Assembly (NCBI RefSeq): GCF_001306915.1
Contig: NZ_LJTC01000008.1
Location: 124,001-188,000 of the forward strand
DNA: 64,000 bases
Direction: 5' to 3'
Origin: Pseudoalteromonas lipolytica
Lineage (GTDB): Bacteria; Pseudomonadota; Gammaproteobacteria; Enterobacterales; Alteromonadaceae
Made by a program: the position numbers and the translations under genes. Below, piece by piece: positions 15,689 through 24,852 of the stretch (positions within the stretch are counted from its first letter, which is position 1; every line of letters begins with the position of its first letter). The notes beneath the pieces were generated by a model, which ran no database searches, was not told where the DNA came from, and worked only from the letters and a program-made list of their open reading frames with translations.

Positions 15689-18004
15689 ATGACTGATTTA
15701 ATAAAGCCGTTTTGGTGGCGCTGCTTGCTACTTGTTTTAGCTACTTTATATTTATTACCCGAAGCAATTTTTAATGCCCAATTAGTGTCATTAGTGGGGT
15801 TAGGCACTCCTTCAGCAGAAGATCTTGAACACCTTGAAATTTATGGCCGAGCAGTGTCTGGAGTAGGTGTTGCGCTGCTGTTAGCTGACTTTTTACCTAA
15901 AGCCATGGTTGCTAAAGTTGGCCGCGGACTTATCTCGTTTATCGCTTTACTGTGTTTAGTTTGGCCAGTGGTGTTTTTTGGCCAGAAGTATGTAATTGAA
16001 AAGACCTTGATTGAGCCCTCTACAGCAGAGCAACGTCAGTTTGCTACGTACAGTGCAGCACTGCGTGATGCTCTAGCAATTAACTCGATTAAAGTGAATG
16101 ATCTCGATTATAACCCTGAGCAATTACATAGTTCAGAGAACTTAACCTTTTTGGCGCTATTTGGTGGCTTACTGTATAGCGACGCCGCACTTTCAGATAA
16201 TTTAGAGCAAGATAAACGTAAGATCATCGCTGCTTTTGTGCAGAAGAAAGCGTATCAAGATTTTGATAAACATTATAAAAACTACAGCCAGCTATATGAT
16301 GAGCTGGTGGTTAAATACAAAGCCTATGCTGATGGCAGTAAAAAGTATAACAACACTTTGGCTGGAATAGGTGAACGTGAACAAGGTTATTGGCAGCAAG
16401 TTGAGCAAGAGATCAACAGTGGCTGGAGCAAGTATCAGCAAGCACAAAAAGCCCACATTGCCAAAGCATCGGCACGAGCGCAAAAGTATGGCCCTAAGAT
16501 TTATGATTACCATCACAGTATAGCTAAATGCCGTGAGCGTTATGATAAGAGCAGCGAAAAAGATCGCCGTAATCGCTGCTATGAGCGCGAAGCAGCAGAC
16601 TACCGAAGCACTATTTTAAAAGCGGGTATTGGCTATATAGAGCCTGATTACTGGCTTATCGAAGAAGAAATCTCGGCTGCAGAAAATGCCGCAGGCACTA
16701 TTTTGATGGGAGTGCTCACTGGCGGTGTTTATACAGCTCTGCAAGCGGCAAGTTTAGCAACCGGTGGCGATGGTGGTCTTAAGGATAAACGCTACAAATA
16801 CACCGATGATCCCGATCATTATCAACTGCGTTTTTTACAGCATCCGAACTTTCATAAGATGTTTGTTAGCGAGACAGGTTACCCGTTTACGGTTGAAAAC
16901 TTAGTGGCGTTTCGTACTCACGAAACAACGCAAAACAAGCTTAGAGCACACTTTGCTAGTAAAGGTTTACAACTTGAAAGCAATTGGAATGTGAATCAAC
17001 GCCAAGCGTTTGCTAATGCAGTCGCAACCAAAGTTACCAACGAAGCGAATGCACAATGGCAAAGCGAAATGCGTAAACGTGGCATGAGCATAGAGCCAAA
17101 CTTAAGCTGGGTTGCGTTTCAGTTACACCCGCAAATTCAAGCTAAAATTGCCGACAGAATGGGCGATTTATATGTGAAAAACATTCGCGCCGATTGGAAC
17201 AAAAAGAACTTTAAAGACAAGGTGCTTGATCCAAACATTGCAAAACGCACCGACAAATACCTAGCTATGCTTAATAGTTCAGAAGGTAAATTTGCAGATG
17301 GTGGCGAGTATGCTGAGTACGGTAAACAAGCACTCCGTTCGGTGATTATTCCGCCTATTTCGATGTCGTTGTCACTGTTTTTGATTTGCTTAACCTTTAG
17401 CAAGCTGCCGTTAAAACTATGGCAATTGATTAAACCTCAGCAAGAAAAGCAACCAACCACTGCTGTATCTGTTTTGCAAAAGCTGATTATGCCAGCGCTG
17501 ATTTTGATAGTGCCAGTAATGTTTGTGCATAACACCTTTACTGAAGACGACCAAAGCCCTGTTAACTACTTTTTAGACAAGGTCGATGAATCGAGCAATC
17601 CGGTGTTTAGTTATGCGATTCGTTGGACTTTGCATGCGCAGCCTTTGCTGCATCCTCTAGGCTTAGAATTTGAAGAAAAACTGCATATTTACGAGAGTTT
17701 TAGTCCAGTGAGCCATGCTTTAGCTAAGGTTGATATTTTGCGTCATGGAGATGCCAACTTAAGTGCAGAACAACAGCAGCGCAGACAATACATGGTTGAG
17801 CAAAAAACTAAGTTAACAATCTCCACGAATGCGGCGAATGCCACAATTCGTATCATGAATATCGGCCCGAAGTATCGTCCTGGCATGACGTTAAAAACGG
17901 GTGCTTATGATATTCAAGTATCGGCGCCTGGATATAAAACGTATCGACGTTGGCACCAAGTTGATGCTGGTGAACAAACATTAACCATTGATTTAAGCAA
18001 GTAA
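15689..18004 (+). CDS. Large membrane protein with C-terminal PEGA-like domain, unknown function
   Basis: 771 residues. There are three N-terminal membrane helices (about 9-29, 52-70, 77-97), a long polar helical region (about 100-540), then two more helices (about 549-575 and 592-612). The C-terminus (about 707-771) resembles a PEGA domain: KLTISTNAANATIRIMNI, then PGYKTYRRWHQVDAG. PEGA domains are surface beta domains in envelope proteins. I do not recognise the central part. It lies between the GDPD lipoprotein and a zinc-ribbon membrane protein with gaps of 10 bases on both sides, so a shared job in envelope phosphodiester handling is plausible but not shown. Confidence 0.7.
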   Translation: MTDLIKPFWWRCLLLVLATLYLLPEAIFNAQLVSLVGLGTPSAEDLEHLEIYGRAVSGVGVALLLADFLPKAMVAKVGRGLISFIALLCLVWPVVFFGQKYVIEKTLIEPSTAEQRQFATYSAALRDALAINSIKVNDLDYNPEQLHSSENLTFLALFGGLLYSDAALSDNLEQDKRKIIAAFVQKKAYQDFDKHYKNYSQLYDELVVKYKAYADGSKKYNNTLAGIGEREQGYWQQVEQEINSGWSKYQQAQKAHIAKASARAQKYGPKIYDYHHSIAKCRERYDKSSEKDRRNRCYEREAADYRSTILKAGIGYIEPDYWLIEEEISAAENAAGTILMGVLTGGVYTALQAASLATGGDGGLKDKRYKYTDDPDHYQLRFLQHPNFHKMFVSETGYPFTVENLVAFRTHETTQNKLRAHFASKGLQLESNWNVNQRQAFANAVATKVTNEANAQWQSEMRKRGMSIEPNLSWVAFQLHPQIQAKIADRMGDLYVKNIRADWNKKNFKDKVLDPNIAKRTDKYLAMLNSSEGKFADGGEYAEYGKQALRSVIIPPISMSLSLFLICLTFSKLPLKLWQLIKPQQEKQPTTAVSVLQKLIMPALILIVPVMFVHNTFTEDDQSPVNYFLDKVDESSNPVFSYAIRWTLHAQPLLHPLGLEFEEKLHIYESFSPVSHALAKVDILRHGDANLSAEQQQRRQYMVEQKTKLTISTNAANATIRIMNIGPKYRPGMTLKTGAYDIQVSAPGYKTYRRWHQVDAGEQTLTIDLSK

Positions 18005-18020
18005 TTAGCAAGGAATGAAA

Positions 18021-19778
18021 ATGCAACATTGCCAAAATACGGTGTATGCCACCGACCTCCACTGTTGTGATTGTGGAGAAGCACTTGAGCAAAAAAGACA
18101 AATGCACACGGTTGAGGAACTCAACCCTGATTTACTGGTTGATGTAAAAAACTATGCGCCACAAGCGGGTACGATCACAGGTGTTGTGAAGTCAATGTAT
18201 TACTATAAGCGCCGCTATAAAACCAATAACGACAACATGTTATATGGTTATTGGTGGCTAGAAGTAGAAGACAAAGACGGCATTATTCATGAGTTTAGTG
18301 TTGATGCAGAAAAAGATGTAATTGCTAACCTACAAAAGGGTAATGTGATCACTGCTTTTCAGGAAACACCGTTAACGCTTAATTATCGCATTGCTGATGG
18401 CAATGCTAGGCGGATAGTTAAAAATGACCGCTTTATGCCAGTTGTGATTGTGCATTTTGCCGATCAACAATATCGCAGCTGGGACAAAACCATTAGCCGA
18501 AACTACACTGGTGGAACGATATTGTGGCTGGTGCTAAGTGTTATTACATTCTTAATCATGTTGTTAGCTGCAAAGCTTGAGTTTTTGCCTGCGCTACTTG
18601 CGTCATTGCCTGTGGCAATTGGGGTGTTTATGGCAGAGCAAAACTACCATAAAAAAGCCAAAGCCAAACAAGAAGCAAAGTATGATGCGATTTTAGCGGC
18701 AACAGATGTGATGCTATCGACCACCCTAAATCAATTGGGTTATAACATGCTGGCAAGAACGCCGAGTAAGTCAGATGTTATTTGTATCTCGTGTCAGCAG
18801 CGTATCAGCCAAGATGCGGCACATTGCTATTGCTGTGGTGCTAAGCAACATGTTGAAGCGATTGCTGCAAACGAACAGTCGCTTGCAAAAGATGATGAGC
18901 AAGCTATTAGCATTCAAAAAGCGTTAGAGCCAACTATAACCAAACCAACTAGTATCGCTGAGCTTGAGCATGCCATTATGGATGAATATAGTCTTGCGTA
19001 TGAAAACGATTACGTGCATAAAAATGTTTGGGCACGTAACGAAAAAGGCACTATTCGTCATCGTGCTGTGCTTGGTAAAGTATTAGAAAAAGAGCAAAGC
19101 GCACATGCCAATGAAACACGTGAAACAGTAACCACCACTGAAACAACAACCACCTATCGAGGTGGCATGTATGTGGGTAGCGATGTAAAAGAGCGCGTAG
19201 AGGTATATCGCAATCGTAGCACGACTTTAAAAGGCGAAATTATGCTTGAAACGGCCACAGGTGAGCCGTTTGTTTTTAAAGCCGGTGAAGATTTATTGGG
19301 CTCAGTTGATATCGGCGATTGGGTGTATTACGCCTACAGCAGTGTAGACACAAAGCGTTATTATAAGTATTACCGAGAGTATGCGGTTAATGTGAGTAAA
19401 GACATTGCCTATGGCAACTCATCAGTACGTAGCTTTGGTATGGTACATGGTTTTAACCGTATGGTACTGCTTGGCCTTACGTCAATAGGGCTAGCGTGGT
19501 ACTTTGATGCTCAAGATTTTTACCCGTTGATAAATACACTCGTACCAGAGGCCGGGATTGATTTACTCAATAATTACCCGCAAGTGGTCGAACATTTAGA
19601 TGGGCTTCCGGTTGCTGTGTTTATTGTATTAAGTGTGGTTACAGGCATTTGGGGCTTTATTTATAGCCTAATAAACGGCTCACGTTTAAAGCGTAGTGTG
19701 AAAAAGCTTGAGAGCATGATCACAAAATTTTCAAAACAGTTTGGTAACGTTTCTGAGCAAATTAACAAATTGAACTAA
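18021..19778 (+). CDS. Membrane protein with two zinc-ribbon motifs, unknown function
   Basis: About 585 residues. The N-terminus has cysteines in the order C, CCDCG. A second CISC...CYCCGAK pair (around residues 252-273) lies after two membrane helices (about 168-208). Two more helices lie near 475-492 and 530-552, and the C-terminus is charged and helical. Both Cys clusters look like zinc ribbons on the cytoplasmic side. No named family is recognised. AAGGA directly abuts the first in-frame ATG (18015), so ATG 18021, with a 6-base spacing, is the better start. It is the third gene of the operon, 12 bases before the ENPP gene. Confidence 0.7.
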   Translation: MQHCQNTVYATDLHCCDCGEALEQKRQMHTVEELNPDLLVDVKNYAPQAGTITGVVKSMYYYKRRYKTNNDNMLYGYWWLEVEDKDGIIHEFSVDAEKDVIANLQKGNVITAFQETPLTLNYRIADGNARRIVKNDRFMPVVIVHFADQQYRSWDKTISRNYTGGTILWLVLSVITFLIMLLAAKLEFLPALLASLPVAIGVFMAEQNYHKKAKAKQEAKYDAILAATDVMLSTTLNQLGYNMLARTPSKSDVICISCQQRISQDAAHCYCCGAKQHVEAIAANEQSLAKDDEQAISIQKALEPTITKPTSIAELEHAIMDEYSLAYENDYVHKNVWARNEKGTIRHRAVLGKVLEKEQSAHANETRETVTTTETTTTYRGGMYVGSDVKERVEVYRNRSTTLKGEIMLETATGEPFVFKAGEDLLGSVDIGDWVYYAYSSVDTKRYYKYYREYAVNVSKDIAYGNSSVRSFGMVHGFNRMVLLGLTSIGLAWYFDAQDFYPLINTLVPEAGIDLLNNYPQVVEHLDGLPVAVFIVLSVVTGIWGFIYSLINGSRLKRSVKKLESMITKFSKQFGNVSEQINKLN

Positions 19779-19790
19779 AAAGGGTTTCGC

Positions 19791-20984
19791 ATGCGTATTT
19801 GGCAATTAGTTTTAGCGGGTATATTAGTGTTTAGCTCGGCTGTAAAAGCGGAGCAAGAGCAATCTGTGGTCCTTATTTCGATAGATGGCTTTCGTTGGGA
19901 TTATATTGAAAAACACCATGCAAAACACTTAAAAGCAATCAGTGAGCAGGGCGTACGAGCTAGCAAAATGCGTCCTGTTTACCCGACCAAAACCTTCCCG
20001 AATCATTTGTCGATTATTACCGGCTTGTTGCCGGTTAATCATGGCATTGTCGAGAACCGCTTTTGTGATACTGAGCGCAACGACTGTTACAAAATGGGGA
20101 AAGGGAAAGATGATAGCACTTGGGTGAGTGGTATTCCGCTTTGGAACCTAGCGCAAATGCAGGGCTTAAAAGCCGCAACCTATTTTTGGCCTGAATCAGA
20201 TGCGCGCTTTAACGGTATGTTGCCTGATTACTTTTATCATTATTCAAAACACAGTGATTACCAAAAGCGTGTTGATCAAATTATTCAGTGGTTGAGCTTA
20301 CCAAAAGCGCAGCGTCCACGTTTGGTTATAAGCTACTTTTCGCTGGTGGATAGCATGGGGCATGAGTTTGGCCCAGATGCCAAAGAGACTTATGACGCAG
20401 TGCAAAAGCTCGATAGTTTAATGGCTGATTTATCGAGCCGTTTAAAAGCGCTTGATGAAAACATTAACTTGGTGATTGTGTCTGATCACGGAATGACCTC
20501 TGTTGATCCAAGCCTTAGTATTAAAATTGATAGCTTGCCGCAAGATGAAAACTTCATAGTGCAAAACACCGGCCCTCGGGTTTTATATTATGCAAAACCA
20601 GATAGCAAAGCAGACATCAACGGGTTCAGCAAAAAGCTTGCTAAAGCCGCAGATGGTCGTTACGTCGTGCTAAGCGAGCAGCAAAAGCGTGATTATCACT
20701 ATAATAAAGGCCCGCGCGTTGGCGATATTATTTTACAAACCGACGCACCTCGTGTGTTTACCGACAGTAAAATGGCTGGTTACCTAGGCACTCATGGTTA
20801 CGCTTACAGCGAAGATATGGCCGCAACCTTTATCGCCACTGGCCCCGCCTTTAAACAAGGCCTTCGTTTAGACGAAGTAAGTAATTTAGATGTGTACCCG
20901 CTGATCGCTAAAATACTTGGCCTTGAGATTTTAAGCCCAATCGACAGCGACGGCGCAAGTTTGTGGCCGGCTATGAAGCAGTAA
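19791..20984 (+). CDS. ENPP-type nucleotide pyrophosphatase/phosphodiesterase, secreted
   Basis: 397 residues with a signal peptide (cut after VKA, about residue 20). The alkaline-phosphatase-superfamily metal sites are all present: SIDGFRWD (Asp 32), YPTKTFPNH (nucleophile Thr 68), DSMGHEFGP, VSDHGM and GTHGY. Enzymes of this type hydrolyse nucleotide or lysophospholipid/glycerophosphodiester bonds with two zinc ions in the periplasm or outside. AAGGG lies 6 bases before the ATG. Being co-transcribed with a GDPD lipoprotein fits a shared phosphodiester-scavenging role. The substrate cannot be fixed from sequence. Confidence 0.9.
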   Translation: MRIWQLVLAGILVFSSAVKAEQEQSVVLISIDGFRWDYIEKHHAKHLKAISEQGVRASKMRPVYPTKTFPNHLSIITGLLPVNHGIVENRFCDTERNDCYKMGKGKDDSTWVSGIPLWNLAQMQGLKAATYFWPESDARFNGMLPDYFYHYSKHSDYQKRVDQIIQWLSLPKAQRPRLVISYFSLVDSMGHEFGPDAKETYDAVQKLDSLMADLSSRLKALDENINLVIVSDHGMTSVDPSLSIKIDSLPQDENFIVQNTGPRVLYYAKPDSKADINGFSKKLAKAADGRYVVLSEQQKRDYHYNKGPRVGDIILQTDAPRVFTDSKMAGYLGTHGYAYSEDMAATFIATGPAFKQGLRLDEVSNLDVYPLIAKILGLEILSPIDSDGASLWPAMKQ

Positions 20985-21033
20985 GCTTTGAGTTAGTTTG
21001 TGCCAGCACATTACTAAGGCTAAATACGATACC

Positions 21034-21150
21034 GTAGGCGTGAAATTTATTTCGCGCGAAACAAGTTTCACGCCTACGAATTAATACATTAGGCACTGGG
21101 CGCTAGGATTTAGGTTCTTGGACGCGATGTCAAATCGCAGCTACAGACTC
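21034..21150. repeat. Dispersed intergenic repeat with nested palindromes
   Basis: GTAGGCGTGAAA (21034-21045) and TTTCACGCCTAC (21066-21077) form a perfect 12-bp inverted repeat. Its loop itself contains the palindrome TTTCGCGCGAAA. It is followed by AGGCACTGGGCGCTAGG and GACGCGATGTCAAATCGCAG, modules shared with copies near 9.9, 35.9 and 46.6 kb. It lies between convergent genes and could serve as a terminator. Confidence 0.75.
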
Positions 21151-21161
21151 ACACCCGTTAC

Positions 21162-21698
21162 CTACAACTTCGTTACCCACCCGTACTCACCATGGCTTTG
21201 AAACTTGTAGCTTTGATTACCGGCATCAAATTGGCCTTGTAGGGTGTTTTCTGTGAGGGTCATCACGGCTTGATGACCTGTTTTAGTTTGATCATTGACC
21301 TTGCCAAATACACTTCTATCGCCATTGCTGGCTTCAATAATGTTACTAATTTCGACGGTGTAACTAAGGTATTCATCGATCACTAAAATAAAGTGATCGC
21401 CGGGTTGTAAGGTTTTTAGGGTGTCTAAATCAAATTCGCTGAATGCGGTGTTTGCTAATTGGTCAGGCAAACGGCCTTGTTTATATAGATAATCGTGCGC
21501 ATGATTAGATAGCTGATTAAGCGGCGCAGTTAAGTTCACAATGGGTTGTGGGGCTATTTGGTCGGCCTGCGCTTTGTAAGAGGCAACAAACTGCTGTGTG
21601 CTTGGTTTTGTTTTAAAACCATCACTTTGAATGTGCCATTCATTCAGTGCAAATGCTGTAAGTGGCAGAATGAAGATTAATGCAAGCGTCCTGTTCAC
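21162..21698 (-). CDS. Small secreted protein resembling a metalloprotease prodomain
   Basis: 178 residues with a signal peptide (about 1-17). The middle has LDTLKTLQPGDHFILVID and the C-terminal half has a beta pattern (SVFGKVNDQT, LQGQFDAGNQSYKFQ, GEYGW). Similar patterns occur at the N-terminus of secreted M12-type metallopeptidases as a propeptide-like domain, but no protease domain follows here. It may be a stand-alone relative or an inhibitor-like protein; this is inference from pattern memory. It is convergent with the ENPP gene and about 200 bases upstream of the RimK-like gene, which points the other way. Confidence 0.6.
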   Translation of the reverse strand: MNRTLALIFILPLTAFALNEWHIQSDGFKTKPSTQQFVASYKAQADQIAPQPIVNLTAPLNQLSNHAHDYLYKQGRLPDQLANTAFSEFDLDTLKTLQPGDHFILVIDEYLSYTVEISNIIEASNGDRSVFGKVNDQTKTGHQAVMTLTENTLQGQFDAGNQSYKFQSHGEYGWVTKL

Positions 21699-21893
21699 AT
21701 GTTTCTCTTACGGGTTTTTATGTTAACTCATTGTTAGTTTTTACCTTAAGTTAACAACCCGGTCAATGGTTAATCACTAAGTAGTGGTTTTTATTATCGT
21801 GTCGATAAAATTAATTTGTTTTACTCGGCTTTGAATGCTCAGCATAATCCGCGTTTTTTTGTCACCGAAACTCAAAGACCAGAGGTACCAAGC

Positions 21894-22850
21894 ATGCGCG
21901 GGTGGATCATTTATAAAGATAGCCAAGGCTTGTTAAAACAAGAAACCTATGAAGTAAAACGTTTACTTGCTGCAGCCGAAGAAGAGGGCATAGATTTACA
22001 AGTTTATTCGCCTGATCAATTTGACCTGACAATTACCCGTGAAGACGGTAAAAGTATTTTAATTGATGGTAAGTCAGTTGAGCTCCCCGATTTTGTTATC
22101 CCTCGCATGGGGGCAAGTACAACTTATTTTGCGCTAGCGATTATTCGCCACCTTGAACGTTTAGGTGTGTACTGTGTTAACAGTTCGCAATCCATCGAAA
22201 CAGTAAAAGACAAATTATTTGCACAGCAAATTCTTGCAGAGTGTAATTTACCAACGCCAAATACCATGTTGGTTAAATTTCCGGTGAATATTGATTTGGT
22301 TGAAAAGCAAATTGGCTTTCCTGTGGTTATTAAAACCTTATCGGGCTCGCAGGGGAGTGGTGTATTTTTATCAAAATCAAAAGAAGAGTTTGATGACTTA
22401 ATGCAGCTGATTGAGGCTGCAAATCCACAAGCAAACATCATTTTACAGCAGTTTGTTAAGTCCAGTCATGGCCGTGATTTGCGAGTACTTACTATCGGTG
22501 GTCGTGCTGTTGCATGTATGGAACGTAACTCACAGGGTAAAAACTTTAAAGCCAATGTTAGTGCAGGTGGCACAGGTAAGTCATTTCCTATTACGCCAGA
22601 AATCGAATGGCTTGCAACCCAAACAGCGAACGTACTCAACCTTGATGTAGCAGGCATCGATTTATTGTTTGATGAGCAGCACTTTAAAATTTGTGAAGCA
22701 AACTCAAGTCCAGGCTTTGAAGGCTTAGAAGGTGCGTTGGGTATTGATGTCGCTAAAGAGATTTTGCACTTTATTCGCATTCGTTTAGGTATTTTTGATA
22801 AACCCACAAAACCAGAAGCGCAAGAAAAAGCAGCTGAGAGCGCAGCTTAA
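21894..22850 (+). CDS. RimK-like ATP-grasp ligase
   Basis: About 318 residues. It is an ATP-grasp protein of the RimK type, which joins an amino acid such as glutamate to a carboxylate on a protein or peptide. Visible features are PDFVIPRMGAS, CVNSSQSIETVKDKLFA, VVIKTLSGSQGSGV (nucleotide loop), RDLRVLTIGGRAVACM and FKICEANSSPGFEG (metal-binding Glu/Asn). ATG 21894 is preferred: AGAGG lies 8 bases upstream and family members begin close to this point; an upstream TTG would add 26 residues. Its last four bases overlap the convergent histidine-kinase gene. E. coli RimK modifies ribosomal protein S6, but this target is not implied here. Confidence 0.8.
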   Translation: MRGWIIYKDSQGLLKQETYEVKRLLAAAEEEGIDLQVYSPDQFDLTITREDGKSILIDGKSVELPDFVIPRMGASTTYFALAIIRHLERLGVYCVNSSQSIETVKDKLFAQQILAECNLPTPNTMLVKFPVNIDLVEKQIGFPVVIKTLSGSQGSGVFLSKSKEEFDDLMQLIEAANPQANIILQQFVKSSHGRDLRVLTIGGRAVACMERNSQGKNFKANVSAGGTGKSFPITPEIEWLATQTANVLNLDVAGIDLLFDEQHFKICEANSSPGFEGLEGALGIDVAKEILHFIRIRLGIFDKPTKPEAQEKAAESAA

Positions 22851-24169
22851 TCTTCGGTTATTTTTGCACAAAAGCCATTTTCTGAACTTAGAAATAAGTT
22901 GAGTGAATGGCGGTTGCAAATTGCTTGTACGGTTGCAAGGCCTAAACCAAACCCTTCTTTTTGACGCGCCGGATCGCTGCGATAAAAGCGTTTTGTGAGC
23001 TGTTGTAAATCATGTTCGTTGACACCCTTACCATTGTCGACAACTGATATACTTTTTTCAGCAATTATTATTTTAATCGTTGCGCCCTTACCAGCGTACT
23101 TTATAGCATTTTCGACTAGGTTAAAAATTGCTTGAAACAACAGGTTTCGATCACCGCTTAATTGCCAAGGTGAAGAAATAGCGACATCAATTGATTGACC
23201 GTTTTGTTCGGCACTGGGTTGTAGAATTTCACTAATATCATTGGCAAGTTGACTACTATCAATTGTTTCGAGCTGCAGCGGAAACTGTCCATGTTCTAAA
23301 CGTGTGAGCTTTAGCATGGCGTCAAAGGTGTTAATGATACTATTGAGCTGTTCAAGCTCGTAGCCCATTTCTGGCAGCTTTTGTAAACGCTGCTCTAAAT
23401 TAAGTTTTAATCGTGTCAGTGGGGTTTTTAGATCATGAGCGATATTATCGGTAATTCCCTGTACCAAAGCGAAATTTTCCTCTACTGCATCGAGCATTGT
23501 ATTGATGTGAGCTGCTAAACGATCAAATTCATCACCTGTATCTTTATGGGATAAACGCGCGCTTAAGTTGCCATTTTGGACTTGTTCGGCTGTTGCATTG
23601 AAGTAGTTTACACGACGCAAGTGTCGACGAGAAAATAGGTAACCAAACAAGCCTGTTAACGCTATTGCTAAGATAAAAGTCCAACTAGCGATTGATTTGA
23701 AATCGATGATTAAACGTTGTAAATGCTCTGTGGCAGTGGCGAGCACGATATTGCCATAAACGGTTTTAACTTTGCCTGTTGTGAGTAGGCGTATTTGACC
23801 TCGTCCGGTATCAAGAACAGGAAAAACAACTGTTTCGGGGAGTGAGGGGATATTATCGGGTAAAAAGCTTAGCTGCTGGCTTTGTTCATAATCACTCTGC
23901 CAAAAAATTAAAATATCACCTTCGCTTCTGAAAACATCCAGCTGTTGAAAAAAGCTTTGCTTGTCAAATTCGGAGGCGAGCGCTTCGATACGTGTTTTTT
24001 CGGCATCAAGGCGCCGTTCAACTTGACGGCTTTGCTCGCCAAGTAACAGTTGGTAGATTAAAGTAATCGCAAGTAATAAAGTAACAGCGGTAATTGCTGC
24101 AAAGGCCAATGTTAAACGCCAAACTGAGCTTTTTCTTGGGTCGAACAAACGTAGGTTATTTTCGTACAT
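22847..24169 (-). CDS. Two-component sensor histidine kinase
   Basis: 440 residues with a membrane helix at about 20-43, a periplasmic sensor region (about 44-160), a second helix at about 161-180, HAMP (about 180-235), a HisKA domain with phosphorylated His 245 in HDLKTPLTRLK, and a HATPase domain (N-box NLVENAIKY, G-box VVDNGKGV, GFGLGLATV). The start is joined to the response-regulator stop by a TAATG overlap, so both are co-translated. The partner is certain from position. The signal may come from the PepSY-like and DUF5666 proteins in the same run of genes. Confidence 0.9.
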   Translation of the reverse strand: MYENNLRLFDPRKSSVWRLTLAFAAITAVTLLLAITLIYQLLLGEQSRQVERRLDAEKTRIEALASEFDKQSFFQQLDVFRSEGDILIFWQSDYEQSQQLSFLPDNIPSLPETVVFPVLDTGRGQIRLLTTGKVKTVYGNIVLATATEHLQRLIIDFKSIASWTFILAIALTGLFGYLFSRRHLRRVNYFNATAEQVQNGNLSARLSHKDTGDEFDRLAAHINTMLDAVEENFALVQGITDNIAHDLKTPLTRLKLNLEQRLQKLPEMGYELEQLNSIINTFDAMLKLTRLEHGQFPLQLETIDSSQLANDISEILQPSAEQNGQSIDVAISSPWQLSGDRNLLFQAIFNLVENAIKYAGKGATIKIIIAEKSISVVDNGKGVNEHDLQQLTKRFYRSDPARQKEGFGLGLATVQAICNRHSLNLFLSSENGFCAKITED

Positions 24170-24852
24170 TAACTCTCACTAGCTTTTAAGCGGTAGCCGA
24201 CACCGCGAACTGTTTCGATTTCTAATTGCGCGGACGCTTCTGTGAGCTTTTTACGAAGCCTCGCAATATGCACGTCAATAACGTTGGTGCCAGGATCAAA
24301 ATGATATTCCCATACCGATTCAAACAATAAGGTACGGGTGACTAATTTGTCTTGGTGATCTAATAAATACCTAAGCAATTTAAATTCTTTGGGCTGTAAA
24401 TTAACAGTTTTAGTGTTTACTTCAACTCGTTGATTACTGTAGTCGAGCGATAAATTGGCAAGACTAATTTTAGTGCTCAGTGGGGCATGAAAGGTATGCC
24501 GTTTTATTAAGTTTTCGACTCGAATAGCTAATTCAGAAAAAGAGAAGGGTTTTGTTAGATAATCATCACCGCCGGCTTTTAAACCTGTCACTCTGTCGTC
24601 TACTTTATCTAGTGCTGATAGTATTAATACTGGCGTTGTTTTGCCGGTTGCTCTTAATGCTAACAATACCTGTAAACCATCAAGCTTAGGAAGCATACGA
24701 TCTAGAATAATCGCGTCGTAATGTTCACACGTCGCTAGCATAAGCCCTTGTTGACCATCTTCTGCGCAATCTAATGTGTAGCCTTGCTCAATAAAAGCCT
24801 TGTATAAAAACTCGCGATTTTGCTGGTCGTCTTCAACTAATAATAGTTTCAT
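24169..24852 (-). CDS. OmpR-family response regulator
   Basis: 227 residues with a receiver domain (Asp 8/9, phosphorylated Asp 51, Lys 101 in YLTKPF) and an OmpR/PhoB winged helix at about 130-225 (LQPKEFKLLRYLLDH, VRGVGYRL). ATG 24852 overlaps the preceding gene's TAA by one base (TAATG), and the stop likewise overlaps the kinase start, so the three genes form a coupled chain. A longer reading adding four residues is less likely. It probably regulates envelope or metal-related genes, but no operator was identified. Confidence 0.92.
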   Translation of the reverse strand: MKLLLVEDDQQNREFLYKAFIEQGYTLDCAEDGQQGLMLATCEHYDAIILDRMLPKLDGLQVLLALRATGKTTPVLILSALDKVDDRVTGLKAGGDDYLTKPFSFSELAIRVENLIKRHTFHAPLSTKISLANLSLDYSNQRVEVNTKTVNLQPKEFKLLRYLLDHQDKLVTRTLLFESVWEYHFDPGTNVIDVHIARLRKKLTEASAQLEIETVRGVGYRLKASES

